In this document: positions 46,143-58,993 of the stretch, in pieces
Numbering within the stretch: the stretch's first letter is position 1
Layout of the letters: every line of letters begins with the position of its first letter
Assembly (NCBI GenBank): GCA_001695595.3
Contig: MBPM02000058.1
Location: 434,001 to 498,000, forward strand
DNA: 64,000 bases
Origin: Plasmopara viticola
Taxonomy: Eukaryota; Oomycota; Peronosporomycetes; Peronosporales; Peronosporaceae
Direction of reading: 5' to 3'
The notes under the pieces: model-generated
Database searches by the model: none
What the model was told of the DNA's origin: nothing
What the model saw: the letters and a program-made list of their open reading frames with translations, nothing else
Made by a program: the position numbers and the translations under genes

Positions 46143-48365
46143 CTCGGTCAAGTTTACTTCGCGGAAGTCCGTGTGCTGTCTATACTCTTAATTCTCAAAG
46201 TATGGTAAGTAAAGATCTAAGGGCCGTTTCGCAATTAAAATTGGCGCTTCTCCTTGCGTGTCGAGGTAGGGCGTGCTTGTATTTTCGGTAAGGCTAGCAC
46301 ACTCAGGTATGATATACCCGTTTCAGACATGCTAGTACAAAATTGCTTTCTATGTTTTGTGGCCAGATTACTTCAAGTTACAGGGATCAGCTTTGCTTTA
46401 TAATGTAAACGAACCGCAAGTGATTTGGTGAGAGTATACGAGCTGACGGCATTGCCACCAGCCAGTCCTTACATGCAAGAATGACGCACTTTGTATTCAA
46501 TACCGCGGTATTTCACACACATCAATCGCGTTACTTAAAAGTTATGACACGTTACCGTATGTCATAATACTAGTTTAATTTAAATTAGGCGAAAAAGCCT
46601 TAATTTGAGAGCGACTCAGTCCTCATTACACCATTTCAATTTGACAGCTAGCGCAATGGTTCCCGTGTCTTAAAAGTGAAAGCAGACAGTAATTCGTTGT
46701 TATGCTATGCACTGCATCATTCCTTTAAGTTACGATCGTAAATGAATAGCGTCCTAAGTAAACGACAGTTATCTTAATCATTGCATCAGCTTTAGCAGCT
46801 GTACACCTTAAATTTTGTTGACCATTTCTAAAGCTGAACAACAGACGAAAATTCTGATAGTAATATGTTGTAGAATCACAGCATTGTGCATTGGCGCAAT
46901 ATGTGTTGTACTCGTCTAATGGCGCTTCCACCTAACGATGATAAATTGGAAGGCTCTCACGGTCGCATTGATCACTGTTGTGACTAAACTCGGACACACA
47001 GCTTACTAGACGACAGCCGAGGGATGCTTTAAGCCGATTCGATAATGTTTGAGACTGCAGCTTTATTTTGCAGTACTGTCAACCTTTGAGTTCATTATGG
47101 CTCCTGATTAGTGTGCGATTAAGAGGTGTCCGAGTGCTAGTATGTTGCTTGTCGCGCTTTGACACAGTACTTTGCGTCGAGCCATTTAAAAATATTCAGT
47201 TATAAAAATTGCTTACGCTTTGGCTTTTCAAGTGCACACCGCACAGTGTTTATACACCCTTTTTATTATGAAGTCACTACAGTATTCGTTCACCACCCCA
47301 TATCCCACTTTTTGTGGCACGCCAATACCATCTTCTTGGTGTTCGATTGACTGTTGATTCACACACACACACACACACAAAAGTTGAAATGTAGAAAAGC
47401 AGCGCGGATCGGGTGGAAGTCGGAGTAAAAAACTCAAGACGAAGGAGGAGCTGAAGCATAGTTTGTGATGACCAAATACGACGCAGAGGAGGACGAACAT
47501 GCCGTAGGGCTGCAGACCGCAGAGGACGCACAACGAACCCACCGACAGTTGGGCACTCAGAGCTTTGGCTAGGCGAGAAGTTCCTATTACCAAGTCGGAT
47601 TGCGTACCAGATCAAGAGATTTCATGAAGTATGTTTACACGAGATACAGAGTAAATCTCGAGACATTCGAACAACAACTCGCAAAGATCAACGGAAAGCT
47701 CGTCGTCAATACGTCTTGACCGAGAGTTGATACGCAGTGGCTGGCTTTACAAGCAGGCGAATGTCATGTACGTATATGAAGAAGAATCTTAATTGCGCGA
47801 ATGTGAATCAACTTGAGAGTTTTTAGGAAAAGGTGGTAACGACGATATTTTGTACTGGTTAAGAGAACGAGCGTAGCAACAGGAGAGTAGTGGGTATCGC
47901 TGCAATTGCAATTTTGACAAGCCACGTGGGAGATGCAGTTGCAGGATGGCATGCTGTCTGAACGCTTTTTAAAGATGAAACCAAGCGAACGTTCTGTTTT
48001 AAGGTAGCTGGTGAAGAATATTTTTTGTCTGTTCTGGATCGAGCGACGAAGACGCGAGCACCTGGATCTGTTTACTGCAGAGTTTAGCAGGCGGTGCAAA
48101 CTGTACTATCTCGCCTTCTGCTGCCCTAATCAGCTCGCTAGGGTTTACACAATTCCGATTTTCGCTGCTTCTATTGGCGCCGCTGATCAAGGCTTGAAAG
48201 ATGACAAGGACAATACTCAGCCGACGAGTTGCATGTGAAGGGAGAAGCTGCGGTCTTTGTTTCGTGAACAATGTGTTTCTAAGTAATTTATTTTCGCACT
48301 CACCCAGCGGTCATATTCGGTGGTAGTGTAAGACACGTAAAAAGGCTTCTGCATCGAATGAGACA

Positions 48366-48773
48366 ATGCTGTTGTTGAGGACACGAAATCTGTTTCTGCT
48401 TGTGTGTATATTAGCGCGTACACCGAGGTCGACAAGACGGATGTTTGTTGATCTTAATGGCGGTCATTCGTTCAGTCTTAGCGTTACCATATACTTGCGT
48501 CGCACCCATTCTGCATTTTTTTTTACCGTGCGGGTCGATAACGTTCCATTGCATACACAAAGACTGCTCTCTGGTCTCACTTGGATTGCCGTTTCGTGTG
48601 TAGAATTGAGAAGACGCGTTTGCCATCAGGTAATAAAGACAACGAATTCTCTCCCTTATCAAAGCAGCTGCTCACATTTGTCGCATGGACGTCTTGTCGT
48701 GTGGACCATATGTAGATGGTTTATGCGACCAATGGTGCGGCATTGGACCACGCGACAGGTACATAGAATCTAA
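48366..48773 (+). CDS. Hypothetical ORF, 135 codons (unit 11)
   Basis: Counterpart of the unit 8 ORF, unchanged at protein level by my reading. Confidence 0.2.
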   Translation: MLLLRTRNLFLLVCILARTPRSTRRMFVDLNGGHSFSLSVTIYLRRTHSAFFFTVRVDNVPLHTQRLLSGLTWIAVSCVELRRRVCHQVIKTTNSLPYQSSCSHLSHGRLVVWTICRWFMRPMVRHWTTRQVHRI

Positions 48774-48996
48774 CGAGTTTGCGTTATCAAGAATTTACTA
48801 CCGGCATTCCAGTAAACGAAAGCTTTACAAACATAGATAGCCTACCAGAATTTGAAGTCGCCTCTTTTCTTTCACATCTTGTCGCTCTCATGTGGTCGTA
48901 CCCAGATTGGTTGGCAAACTATCTAAGTAAATAGGATTCTGCAGCTCAAGCACGACCAGGAGCCCACTATTCTTTTCGCACTGCAAGTGGTGAAGC

Positions 48997-49432
48997 ATGC
49001 GTCGATCGTGCGGTTTCATCCTCATTCTAGCTACATTCCTGGCCACTGGTCACGGCGAACCCAAACAAAAGGCTATTGCTAGCCAACATCCCTTACCATC
49101 AAGAAATCCTGTCATTCGCACTGGTCACGAAGACCCTACCCATCGTGGTTCCCGAGATCATTAACGACAAGGCGGGGAGTAAGCGTCGTGGAATCCATCG
49201 ATAAACCATGCAAGCAAGACAAGTTGACTCGCCATGTCCCATTCAACATGAGCAGAATAAAGCAATCATTTTATCGGTAAAATACCCTACACGATACGGA
49301 AAATCGTACTGCTTTGTAACAAAAACAATACAATGTTCTTCTGAATTGGCTTACTCTTTCAACTCAGTTGCTTAATTTTTTGATGGTGAAAAATACCGCG
49401 GTCTGAGATTCAATTTCGTCTTGTCGTTATGA
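48997..49432 (+). pseudogene. Secreted effector-like fossil, unit 11
   Basis: Signal-peptide frame 48997-49164 intact. In the tail one base is missing at GCTTTGTAAC near 49316; both TAA stops are present. Confidence 0.4.
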
Positions 49433-51664
49433 CTCGGTCAAGTTTACTTCGGGAAGTCCGTGTGCTGTCTATACTCTTAATTCTCAAAGTATGGTAAGTA
49501 AAGATCTAAGGGCCGTTTCGCAATTAAAATTGGCGCTTCTCCTTGCGTGTCGAGGTAGGGTCTGCTTGTATTTTCGGTAAGGCTAGCACACTCAGGTATG
49601 ATATACCCGTTTCAGACATGCTAGTACAAAAATTGCTTTCTATGTTTTGTGGCCAGATTACTTCAAGTTACAGGGATCAGCTTTGCTTTATAATGTAAAC
49701 GAACCGCAAGTGATTTGGTGAGAGTATACGAGCTGACGGCATTGCCACCAGCCAGTCCTTACATGCAAGAATGACGCACTTTGTATTCAATACCGCGGTA
49801 TTTCACACACATCAATCGCGTTACTTAAAAGTTATGACACGTTACCGTATGTCATAATACTAGTTTAATTTAAATTAGGCGAAAAAGCCTTAATTTGAGA
49901 GCGACTCAGTCCTCATTACACCATTTCAATTTGACAGCTAGCGCAATGGTTCCCGTGTCTTAAAAGTGAAAGCAGCAGCAATTCGTTGTTATGCAATGCA
50001 CTGCATCATTCCTTCAAGTTACGATCGTAAATGAATAGCGTCCTAAGTAAACCGACAGTTATTTTAATCATTGCATCAGTTTTAGCAGCTGTACAACCTT
50101 TGAAATTTTGTTGACCATTTCTAAAGCTGAACAACAGACGAAAATTCTGATAGTAATTAAAATGTTGTAGAATCACAGCATTGTGCATTGGCGCAATATG
50201 TGTTGTACTCGTCTAATGGCGCTTCCACCAAGTGATGATAAATTAAAGGCTCTCACGGTCGCATTGATCACTGTTGTGACTAGAATCGGACACACAGCTT
50301 ACTAGACGACAGCCGAGGGATGCTTTAAGCCGATTCGATAATGTTATGAGACTGCAGCTTTATTTTGCAGTACTGTCAACCTTTGAGTTCATTATGGCTC
50401 CTGCTCAGTGTGCGATTAAGAGGTGTCCGAGTGCTACTATGTTGCTTGTCGCGCTTTGACACAGTACTTTGCGTCGAGCCATTTAAAAATATTCAGTTAT
50501 AAAAATTGCTTACGCTTTGGCTTTTCAAGTCCACACCGCACAGTGTTTAAACACCCTATTTATTATGGAGTCACTACAGTATTCGTTCACCACCCCATAT
50601 CCCACTTTTTGTGGCACGCCAATACCATCTTCTTGGTGTTCGATTGACTGTTGATTCACACACACACACACACACACAAAAGTTGAAATGTAGAAAAGCA
50701 GCGCGGATCGGGTGGAAGTCGGAGTAAAAAACTCAAGACGAAGGAGGAGCTGAAGCATAGTTTGTGATGACCAAATACGACGCAGAGGAGGACGAACATG
50801 CCGTAGGGCTGCAGACCGCAGAGGACGCACAACGAACCCACCGACAGTTGGGCACTCAGAGCTTTGGCTAGGCGAGAAGTTCCTATTACCAAGTCGGATT
50901 GCGTACCAGATCAAGAGATTTCATGAAGTATGTTTACACGAGATACAGAGTAAATCTCGAGACATTCGAACAACAACTCGCAAAGATCAACGGAAAGCTC
51001 GTCGTCAATACGTCTTGACCGAGAGTTGATACGCAGTGGCTGGCTTTACAAGCAGGCGAATGTCATGTACGTATATGAAGAAGAATCTTAATTGCGCGAA
51101 TGTGAATCAACTTGAGAGTTTTTAGGAAAAGGTGGTAACGACGATATTTTGTACTGGTTAAGAGAACGAGCGTAGCAACAGGAGAGTAGTGGGTATCGCT
51201 GCAATTGCAATTTTGTCAAGCCACGTGGGAGATGCAGTTGCAGGATGGCATGCTGTCTAAACGCTTTTTAAAGATGAAACCAAGCGAACGTTCTGTTTTA
51301 AGGTAGCTGGTGAAGAATATTTTTTGTCTGTTCTGGATCGAGCGACGAAGACGCGAGCACCTGGATCTGTTTACTGCAGAGTTTAGCAGGCGGTGCAAAC
51401 TGTACTATCTCGCCTTCTGCTGCCCTAATCAGCTCGCTAGGGTTTACACAATTCCGATTTTCGCTGCTTCTATTGGCGCCGCTGATCAAGGCTTGAAAGA
51501 TGACAAGGACAATACTCAGCCGACGAGTTGCATGTGAAGGGAGAAGCTGCGGTCTTTGTTTCGTGAACAATGTGTTTCTAAGTAATTTATTTTCGCACTC
51601 ACCCAGCGGTCATATTCGGTGGTAGTGTAAGACACGTAAAAAGGCTTCTGCATCGAATGAGACA

Positions 51665-52072
51665 ATGCTGTTGTTGAGGACACGAAATCTGTTTCTGCTT
51701 GTGTGTATATTAGCGCGTACACCGAGGTCGACAAGACGGATGTTTGTTGATCTTAATGGCGGTCATTCGTTCAGTCTTAGCGTTACCATATACTTGCGTC
51801 GCACCCATTCTGCATTTTTTTTTACCGTGCGGGTCGATAACGTTCCATTGCATACACAAAGACTGCTCTCTGGTCTCACTTGGATTGCCGTTTCGTGTGT
51901 AGAATTGAGAAGACGCGTTTGCCATCAGGTAATAAAGACAACGAATTCTCTCCCTTATCAAAGCAGCTGCTCACATTTGTCGCATGGACGTCTTGTCGTG
52001 TGGACCATATGTAGATGGTTTATGCGACCAATGGTGCGGCATTGGACCACGCGACAGGTACATAGAATCTAA
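51665..52072 (+). CDS. Hypothetical ORF, 135 codons (unit 12)
   Basis: Last of the five 135-codon frames. In unit 13 the same region is interrupted again by GTTTAG. Confidence 0.2.
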   Translation: MLLLRTRNLFLLVCILARTPRSTRRMFVDLNGGHSFSLSVTIYLRRTHSAFFFTVRVDNVPLHTQRLLSGLTWIAVSCVELRRRVCHQVIKTTNSLPYQSSCSHLSHGRLVVWTICRWFMRPMVRHWTTRQVHRI

Positions 52073-52297
52073 CGAGTTTGCGTTATCAAGAATTTACTAC
52101 CGGCATTCCGAGTAAACGAAAGCTTTACAAACATAGATAGCCTACCAGAATTTGAAGTCGCCTCTTTTCTTTCACATCTTGTCGCTCTCATGTGGTCAAT
52201 ACCCAGATTGGTTGGCAAACTATCTAAGTAAATAGGATTCTGCAGCTCAAGCACGACCAGGAGCCCACTATTCTTTTCGCACTGCAAGTGGTGAAGC

Positions 52298-52734
52298 ATG
52301 CGTCGATCGTGCGGTTTCATCCTCATTCTAGCTACATTCCTGGCCACTGGTCACGGCGAACCCAAACAAAAGGCTATTGCTAGCCAACATCCCTTACCAT
52401 CAAGAAATCCTGTCATTCGCACTGGTCACGAAGACCCTACCCATCGTGGTTCCCGAGATCATTAACGACAAGGCGGGGAGTAAGCGTCGTGAAATCCATC
52501 GATAAACCATGCAAGCAAGACAAGTTGACTCGCCATGTCCCATTCAACATGAGCAGAATAAAGCAATCATTTTATCGGTAAAATACCCTACACGATACGG
52601 AAAATCGCACTGCTTTGGTAACAAAAACAATACAATGTTCTTCTGAATTGGCTTACTCTTTCAACTCAGTTGCTTAATTTTTTGATGGTGAAAAATACCG
52701 CGGTCTGAGATTCAATTTCGTCTTGTCGTTATGA
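52298..52734 (+). pseudogene. Secreted effector-like fossil, unit 12
   Basis: Signal-peptide frame 52298-52465 intact. +2 lesion and both TAA stops; the length from ATG to the terminal TGA shows no other net indel. Confidence 0.4.
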
Positions 52735-53071
52735 CTCGGTCAAGTTTACTTCGCGGAAGTCCGTGTGCTGTCTATACTCTTAATTCTCAAAGTATGGTAA
52801 GTAAAGATCTAAGGGCCGTTTCGCAATTAAAATTGGCGCTTCTCCTTGCGTGTCGAGGTAGGGTCTGCTTGTATTTTCGGTAAGGCTAGCACACTCAGGT
52901 ATGATATACCCGTTTCAGACATGCTAGTACAAAATTGCTTTCTATGTTTTGTGGCCAGATTACTTCAAGTTACAGGGATCAGCTTTGCTTTATAATGTAA
53001 AGAACCGCAAGTGATTTGGTGAGAGTATACGAGCTGACGGCAATGCCACCAGCCAGTACTTACACGCGAGA

Positions 53072-55678
53072 ATGACGCACTCTGTATTCAGTACCTTTAA
53101 AAATATTCAATTATAAAAATTGCTTACGCTTTGGCTTTTCAAGTGCACACCGCACAGTGTTTATACACCCTTTTTATTATGAAGTCACTACAGTATTCGT
53201 TCACCACCCCATATCCCCACTTTTTGTGGCACGCCAACACCATCTTCTCGGTATTCAATTGACTGTTGATACACACACACACACAAAAGTTGAAATGTAG
53301 AAAAGCAGCGTGGATCCGGTGGAAGTCGGAGTAAAAACTCAAGACGAAGGAGGAGCTGAAGCATAGTTTGTGATGACCAAATACGACGCAGAGGAGGACG
53401 TCATGCCGTAGGGCTGCAGACCGCAGAGGACGCACAACGAACCCACCGATAGTTGGGCACTCAGAGCTTTGGCTAGGCGAGAAATTCCTATTACCAAGTC
53501 GGATTGCGTACCAGATCAAGAGATTTCATGAAGTATGTTTACACGAGATACAGAGTAAATCTCGAGACATTCGAACAACAACTCGCAAAGATCAACGGAA
53601 AGCTCGTCGTCAATACGTATTGACCGAGAGTTGATACGCAGTGGCTGGCTTTACAAGCAGGCGAATGTCATGTACGTATATGAAGAAGAATCTTAATTGC
53701 GCGAATGTGAATCAACTTGAGAGTTTTTAGGAAAAGGTGGTAACGACGATATTTTGTACTGGTTAAGAGAACGAGCGTAGCAACAGGAGAGTAGTGGGTA
53801 TCGCTGCAATTGCAATTTTGACAAGCCACGTGGAGTGATGCAGTTGCAAAATGGCATGCTGTCTGAACGCTTTTTAGAGATGTGACAAAGCAAACATTCT
53901 GTTTTTTAAGGCAGCTGGTGAAGAATATTTTTGTCTGCTCTGGATCGAGCGACGACGACGCGAGCACCTGGATCTGTTTACTGCAGAGTTTAGCAGGCGG
54001 TGTAAACTGTACTATCTCGCCTTCTGCTGCCCTAATCAGCTCGCTAGGGTTTACACAATTCCGATTTTCGCTGCTTCTATTGGCGCCGCTGATCAAGGCT
54101 TGAAAGATGACAAGGACAATACGCAGCCGACGAGTTGCATGTGAAGGGAGAAGCTGCGGTCTTTGTTTCGTGAACAATGTGTTTCTAAGTAATTTATTTT
54201 CGCACTCACCCAGCGGTCATATTCGGTGGTAGTGTAAGACACGTAAAAAGGCTTCTGCATCGAATGAGACAATGCTGCAAACCGTTGAGGACACGAAATT
54301 TGTTTCTGCTTGTGTGTATATTAGCGCGTACACCGAGGTCGACAAGACGGATGTTTGTTGATCTAAATGCCGGTCATTTGTTCAGTCTTAGCGTTACCAT
54401 ATACTTGCGTCGCACCCATTCTGCATTTTTTTCAGAGCGGGTCGATAACGTTCCATTGCATACACAAAGACTGCTCTCTGGTCTCACTTGGATTGCCGTT
54501 TAGTGTGTAGAATTGAGAAGACGCGTTTGCCATCAGGTAATAAAGACAACGGATTCTCTCCCTTATCAAAGCAGCTGCTCATATTTGTCGCATGGACGTC
54601 ATGTCGTGTGGACCATATGTAGATGGTTTATGCGACCAATGGTGCGGCATTGGACCACACGACAGGTACATAGAATCTAACGAGTTTGCGTTATCAAGAA
54701 TTTACTACCGGCATTCCAAGTAAACGAAAGCTTTACAAACATAGATAGTCTACCAAAATTTTAATTCGCCTCTTTTCTTTCACATCTTGTCGCTCTCATG
54801 TGGTCGTTACCCAGATTGGTTGGCAAACTATCTAAGTAAATAGGATTCTGCAGCTCAAGCACGACCAGGAGCCCACTATTCTTTTCGCACTGCAAGTGGT
54901 GAAGCATGCGTCGATCGTGCGGTTTCATCCTCATTCTAGCTACATTCCTGGCCACTGGTCACGGCGAACCCAAACAAAAGGCTATTGCTAGCCAACATCC
55001 CTTACCATCAAGAAATCCTGTCATTCGCACTGGTCACGAAGACCCTACCCATCGTGGTTCCCGAGATCATTAACGACAAGGCGGGGAGTAAGCGTCGTGG
55101 AATCCACCGTTAAACCATGCAAGCAAGACAAGTTGACTCGCCATGTCCCATTCAACATGAGCAGAATAAAGCAATCATTTTATCGGGAAAATACCCTACA
55201 CGATTCGGAAAATCGTACTGTTTTAGTAACAAAAACAATACAATGTTCTTCTGACTTGGATTACTCTTTTAACTCAGTTGCTTAATTCTTTGATGGCGAA
55301 AATACCGCGGTCTGAAATACAATTTCGTCTTGTCGTTATGACTCGGTCAAGTTACACCGGGGAAGTCCGTGTGCTGTCTATTGTTTCAACTCTAAAAGTA
55401 TGGTAAGTAAAGATCTAGGGGCCGTTTCGCAATTAAAATTGGCGCTTCTCCTTGCGTGTCGAGGTAGGGTCTGCTTGTATTTTCGGCAAGGCTAGCACAC
55501 TCAGGTAAGATATACCCGTTCCAGACGTGCTAGTACCAAATTGCTTTCTATGTTTTGTGGCCAGATTTCTTCAAGTTACAGGGGTCAGCTTTGCTTTATA
55601 ATGTAAACGAACCGCAAGTGATTTGGTGAGAGTATACGAGCTGACGGCATTGCCACCAGCCAGTACTTACATGCAAGA
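53072..55678 (+). repeat. Tandem unit 13, 5' part deleted
   Basis: 2607 bp. About 710 bp are missing between GTATTCAGTACC (ends near 53095) and TTTAAAAATATTC, removing the hairpins and promoter-like motif. A patch near 53845-53945 (GTGACAAAGCAAACATTC) differs strongly from most units and is shared with unit 15. (AC)n 53271-53285. Fossil 54906-55341. 55342-55678 holds nothing recognised. Confidence 0.95.
54906..55341 (+). pseudogene. Secreted effector-like fossil, unit 13
   Basis: Signal-peptide frame 54906-55073 intact. Reads Glu (GAA) at the first stop site like units 8 and 14, so the shifted tail is open until the second TAA. One A is missing near 55300 and the second RGLR segment reads CTGAAA. 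Confidence 0.4.
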
Positions 55679-56618
55679 ATGACGCACTTTGTATTCAATA
55701 TCGCGGTATTTCACACACATCAATCGCATTACTTAAAAGTTATGACACGTTTCCGTATGTCATAATACTAGTGTGTTATTGCCCGTCTCATCTAAATTAG
55801 GCGAGCAGTATGAAAAAGCCTTTTTTTGAGAGCGACTCAGTCCTCATTACACCATTTCAATTTGACAGCTAGCGCAATGGTTCCCGTGTCTTAAAAGAAG
55901 TGAAAGCAGACAGTAATTTGATGTTATGCTATGCAACTGCATCATTCCTTTAAGTTACGATCGTAAATGAATAGCGTCCTAAGTAAACGACAGTTATCTT
56001 AATCATTGCATCAGCTTTAGCAGCTGTACCACCTTAAAGATTTTTTTGACCGTTTCTATAACTGACCCGAAAACGAAAATTCTGATAACAATATGTTGTG
56101 GAATAACAGCATTGTGCATTGGCGCAATATGTAGTATACCATCTGATGGCGCTTCCACAAAGTGATGACAAATTCAAAGGCTCTCACGGTCGCATTGATC
56201 ACTGTTGTGACTAAACTCGGACACACAGCTTACTAGACGACAGCCGAGGGCTGCTTTAAGCCGATTCGATAATGTTTTGAGACTGCAGCTTTATTTTGCA
56301 GTACTGTCAACCTTTGAGTCCATTATGGCTCCTGATTAATGTGCGATTAAGAGGTGTCCGAGTGCTAGTATGTTGCTTGTCGCGCTTTGACACAGTACTT
56401 TGCGTCGAGCCATTTAAAAATATTCAATTATAAAAATTGCTTACGCTTTGGCTTTTCAAGTGCACACCGCACAGTGTTTATACACCCTTTTTATTATGGA
56501 GTCACTACAGTATTCGTTCACCACCCCATATCCCCACTTTTTGTGGCACGCCAACACCATCTTCTCGGTATTCAATTGACTGTTGATACACACACACACA
56601 CAAAAAGTTGAAATGTAG

Positions 56619-56942
56619 AAAAGCAGCGCGGATCCGGTGGAAGTCGGAGTAAAAACTCAAGACGAAGGAGGAGCTGAAGCCAAGTTTGTGATGACCAAAT
56701 ACGACGCAGAGGAGGAAGAACATGCGGTAGGGCTGCAGACCGCACAGGACGCACAACGAACTCACCGACAGTTGGGCACTCAGAGCTTTGGCTAGGTGAG
56801 AAGTTCCTATTACCAAGTCGGATTGCGTACCAGATCAAGAGATTTCATGAAGTATGTTTACACGAGATACAGAGTAAATCTCGAGACATTCGAACAACAA
56901 CTCGCAAAGATCAACGGAAAGCTCGTCGTCAATACGTATTGA
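56619..56942 (+). pseudogene. Acidic coding-like fossil (unit 14 copy)
   Basis: A 108-codon frame with one internal TAG, just after GTQSFG. The first half is acidic and reads like protein (DPVEVGVKTQDEGGAEAK, then MTKYDAEEEEHAVG). The second half, same frame, is helical-looking (RYRVNLETFEQQLAKINGK). There is no ATG at its left end: it follows a TAG right after the microsatellite. Most central units carry an extra TAG (GAAGCATAG), and unit 2 has a deletion. No family recognised. It may be the remnant of another gene within the unit. Confidence 0.25.
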
Positions 56943-58221
56943 CCGAGAGTTGATACGCAGTGGCTGGCTTTACAAGCAGGCGGATGTCATGTACGTATAT
57001 GAAGAAGAATCTTAATTGCGCGAATGTGAATCAACTTGAGAGTTTTCAGAAAAAGGTGGTAACGACGATATTTTGTACTGGTTAAGAGAACGAGCGTAGC
57101 AACAGGAGGTAGTGGGTATCGCTGCAATTGCAATTTTGACAAGCCACGTGGAGAGATGCAGTTGCAGGATGGCATGCTGTCTAAACGCTTTTTAAAGATG
57201 AAACCAAGCGAACGTTCTGTTTTAAGGTAGCTGTTGAAGAATATTTTTTGTCTGTTCTGGATCAAGCGACGACGACGCGAGCACCTGGATCTGTTTACTG
57301 CAGAGTTTAGCAGGCGGTGTAAACTGTACTATCTCGCCTTCTGCTGCCCTAATCAGATCGCTAGGGTTTACACAATTCCGATTTTCGCTGCTTCTATTGG
57401 CGCCGCTGATCAAGGCTTGAAAGATGACAAGGACAATACGCAGCCGACGAGTTGCATGTGAAGGGAGAAGCTGCGGTCTTTGTTTCGTGAACAATGTGTT
57501 TCTAAGTAATTTATTTTCCCACTCACCCAGCGGTCATATTCGGTGGTAGTGTAAGACACGTAAAAAGGCTTCTGCATCGAATGAGACAATGCTGTAAACC
57601 GTTGAGGACACGAAATTTGTTTCTGCTTGTGTGTATATTAGCGCGTACACCGAGGTCGACAAGACGGATGTTTGTTGATCTTAATGGCGGTCATTCGTTC
57701 AGTCTTAGCGTTACCATATACTTGCGTCGCACCCATTCTGCATTTTTTTTTACCGTGCGGGTCGATAACGTTCCATTGCATACACAAAGACTGCTCTCTG
57801 GTCTCACTTGGATTGCCGTTTAGTGTGTAGAATTGAGAAGACGCGTTTGCCATCAGGTAATAAAGACAACGGATTCTCTCCCTTATCAAAGCAGCTGCTC
57901 ATATTTGTCGCATGGACGTCATGTCGTGTGGACCATATGTAGATGGTTTATGCGACCAATGGTGCGGCATTGGACCACACGACAGGTACACAGAATCTAA
58001 CGAGTTTGCGTTATCAAGAATTTACTACCGGCATTCCAAGTTTACGAAAGCTTTACATAGATAGCCTACCAGAATTTTAATTCGCCTCTTTTCTTTCACA
58101 TCTTGTCGCTCTCATGTGGTCGTTACCCAGATTGGTTGGCAAACTATCTAAGTAAATAGGATTCTGCAGCTCAAGCACGACCAGGAGCCCACTATTCTTT
58201 TCGCACTGCAAGTGGTGAAGC

Positions 58222-58658
58222 ATGCGTCGATCGTGCGGTTTCATCCTCATTCTAGCTACATTCCTGGCCACTGGTCACGGCGAACCCAAACAAAAGGCTA
58301 TTGCTAGCCAACATCCCTTACCATCAAGAAATCCTGTCATTCGCACTGGTCACGAAGACCCTACCCATCGTGGTTCCCGAGATCATTAACGACAAGGCGG
58401 GGAGTTAGCGTCGTGGAATCCACCGTTAAACCATGCAAGCAAGACAAGTTGACTCGCCATGTCCCATTCAACATGAGCAGAATAAAGCAATCATTTTATC
58501 GGGAAAATACCCTACACGATACGGAAAATCGTACTGTTTTAGTAACAAAAACAATACAATGTTCTTCTGACTTGGATTACTCTTTTAACTCAGTTGCTTA
58601 ATTCTTTGATGGTGAAAAATACCGCGGTCTGAGATTCAATTTCGTCTTGTCGTTATGA
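58222..58658 (+). pseudogene. Secreted effector-like fossil, unit 14
   Basis: Signal-peptide frame 58222-58389 intact. Glu codon at the first stop site, TAA at the second; GGGGAGTAAGC has become GGGGAGTTAGC near 58402. The second RGLR segment is intact. Confidence 0.4.
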
Positions 58659-58993
58659 CTCGGTCAAGTTACACCGGGGAAGTCCGTGTGCTGTCTATTG
58701 TTTCAACTCTAAAAGTATGGTAAGTAAAGATCTAGGGGCCGTTTCGCAATTAAAATTGGCGCTTCTCCTTGCGTGTCGAGGTAGGGTCTGCTTGTATTTT
58801 CGGCAAGGCTAGCACACTCAGGTAAGATATACCCGTTCAGACGTGCTAGTACCAAATTGCTTTCTATGTTTTGTGGCCAGATTTCTTCAAGTTACAGGGT
58901 CAGCTTTGCTTTATAATGTAAACGAACCGCAAGTGATTTGGTGAGAGTATACGAGCTGACGGCATTGCCACCAGCCAGTACTTACATGCAAGA

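Larger units (their letters stand above)
43177..46480 (+). repeat. Tandem unit 10
   Basis: 3304 bp. The first kilobase is nearly the same as unit 8 (CCCCCGTGAC near 43684, GGGATGC, GTTATGAG) but keeps the promoter-like segment. (CA)n 44070-44087. Fossil 45707-46142. 46143-46480 holds nothing recognised. Confidence 0.95.
46481..49770 (+). repeat. Tandem unit 11
   Basis: 3290 bp. (CA)n 47360-47379. Shares GTCGTACCC near 48897 with unit 9. Fossil 48997-49432. 49433-49770 holds nothing recognised. Confidence 0.95.
49771..53071 (+). repeat. Tandem unit 12
   Basis: 3301 bp. Shares GTGCTACTATG near 50430, AAACACCCTATTT and GTCAATACCC near 52195 with unit 10. (CA)n 50657-50678. Fossil 52298-52734. 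52735-53071 holds nothing recognised. Confidence 0.95.
55679..58993 (+). repeat. Tandem unit 14
   Basis: 3315 bp. Shares GGTGAGAAG near 56795, GCACAGGACG and GCGGATGTC near 56980 with unit 16. (AC)n 56588-56602. Fossil 58222-58658. 58659-58993 holds nothing recognised. Confidence 0.95.
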
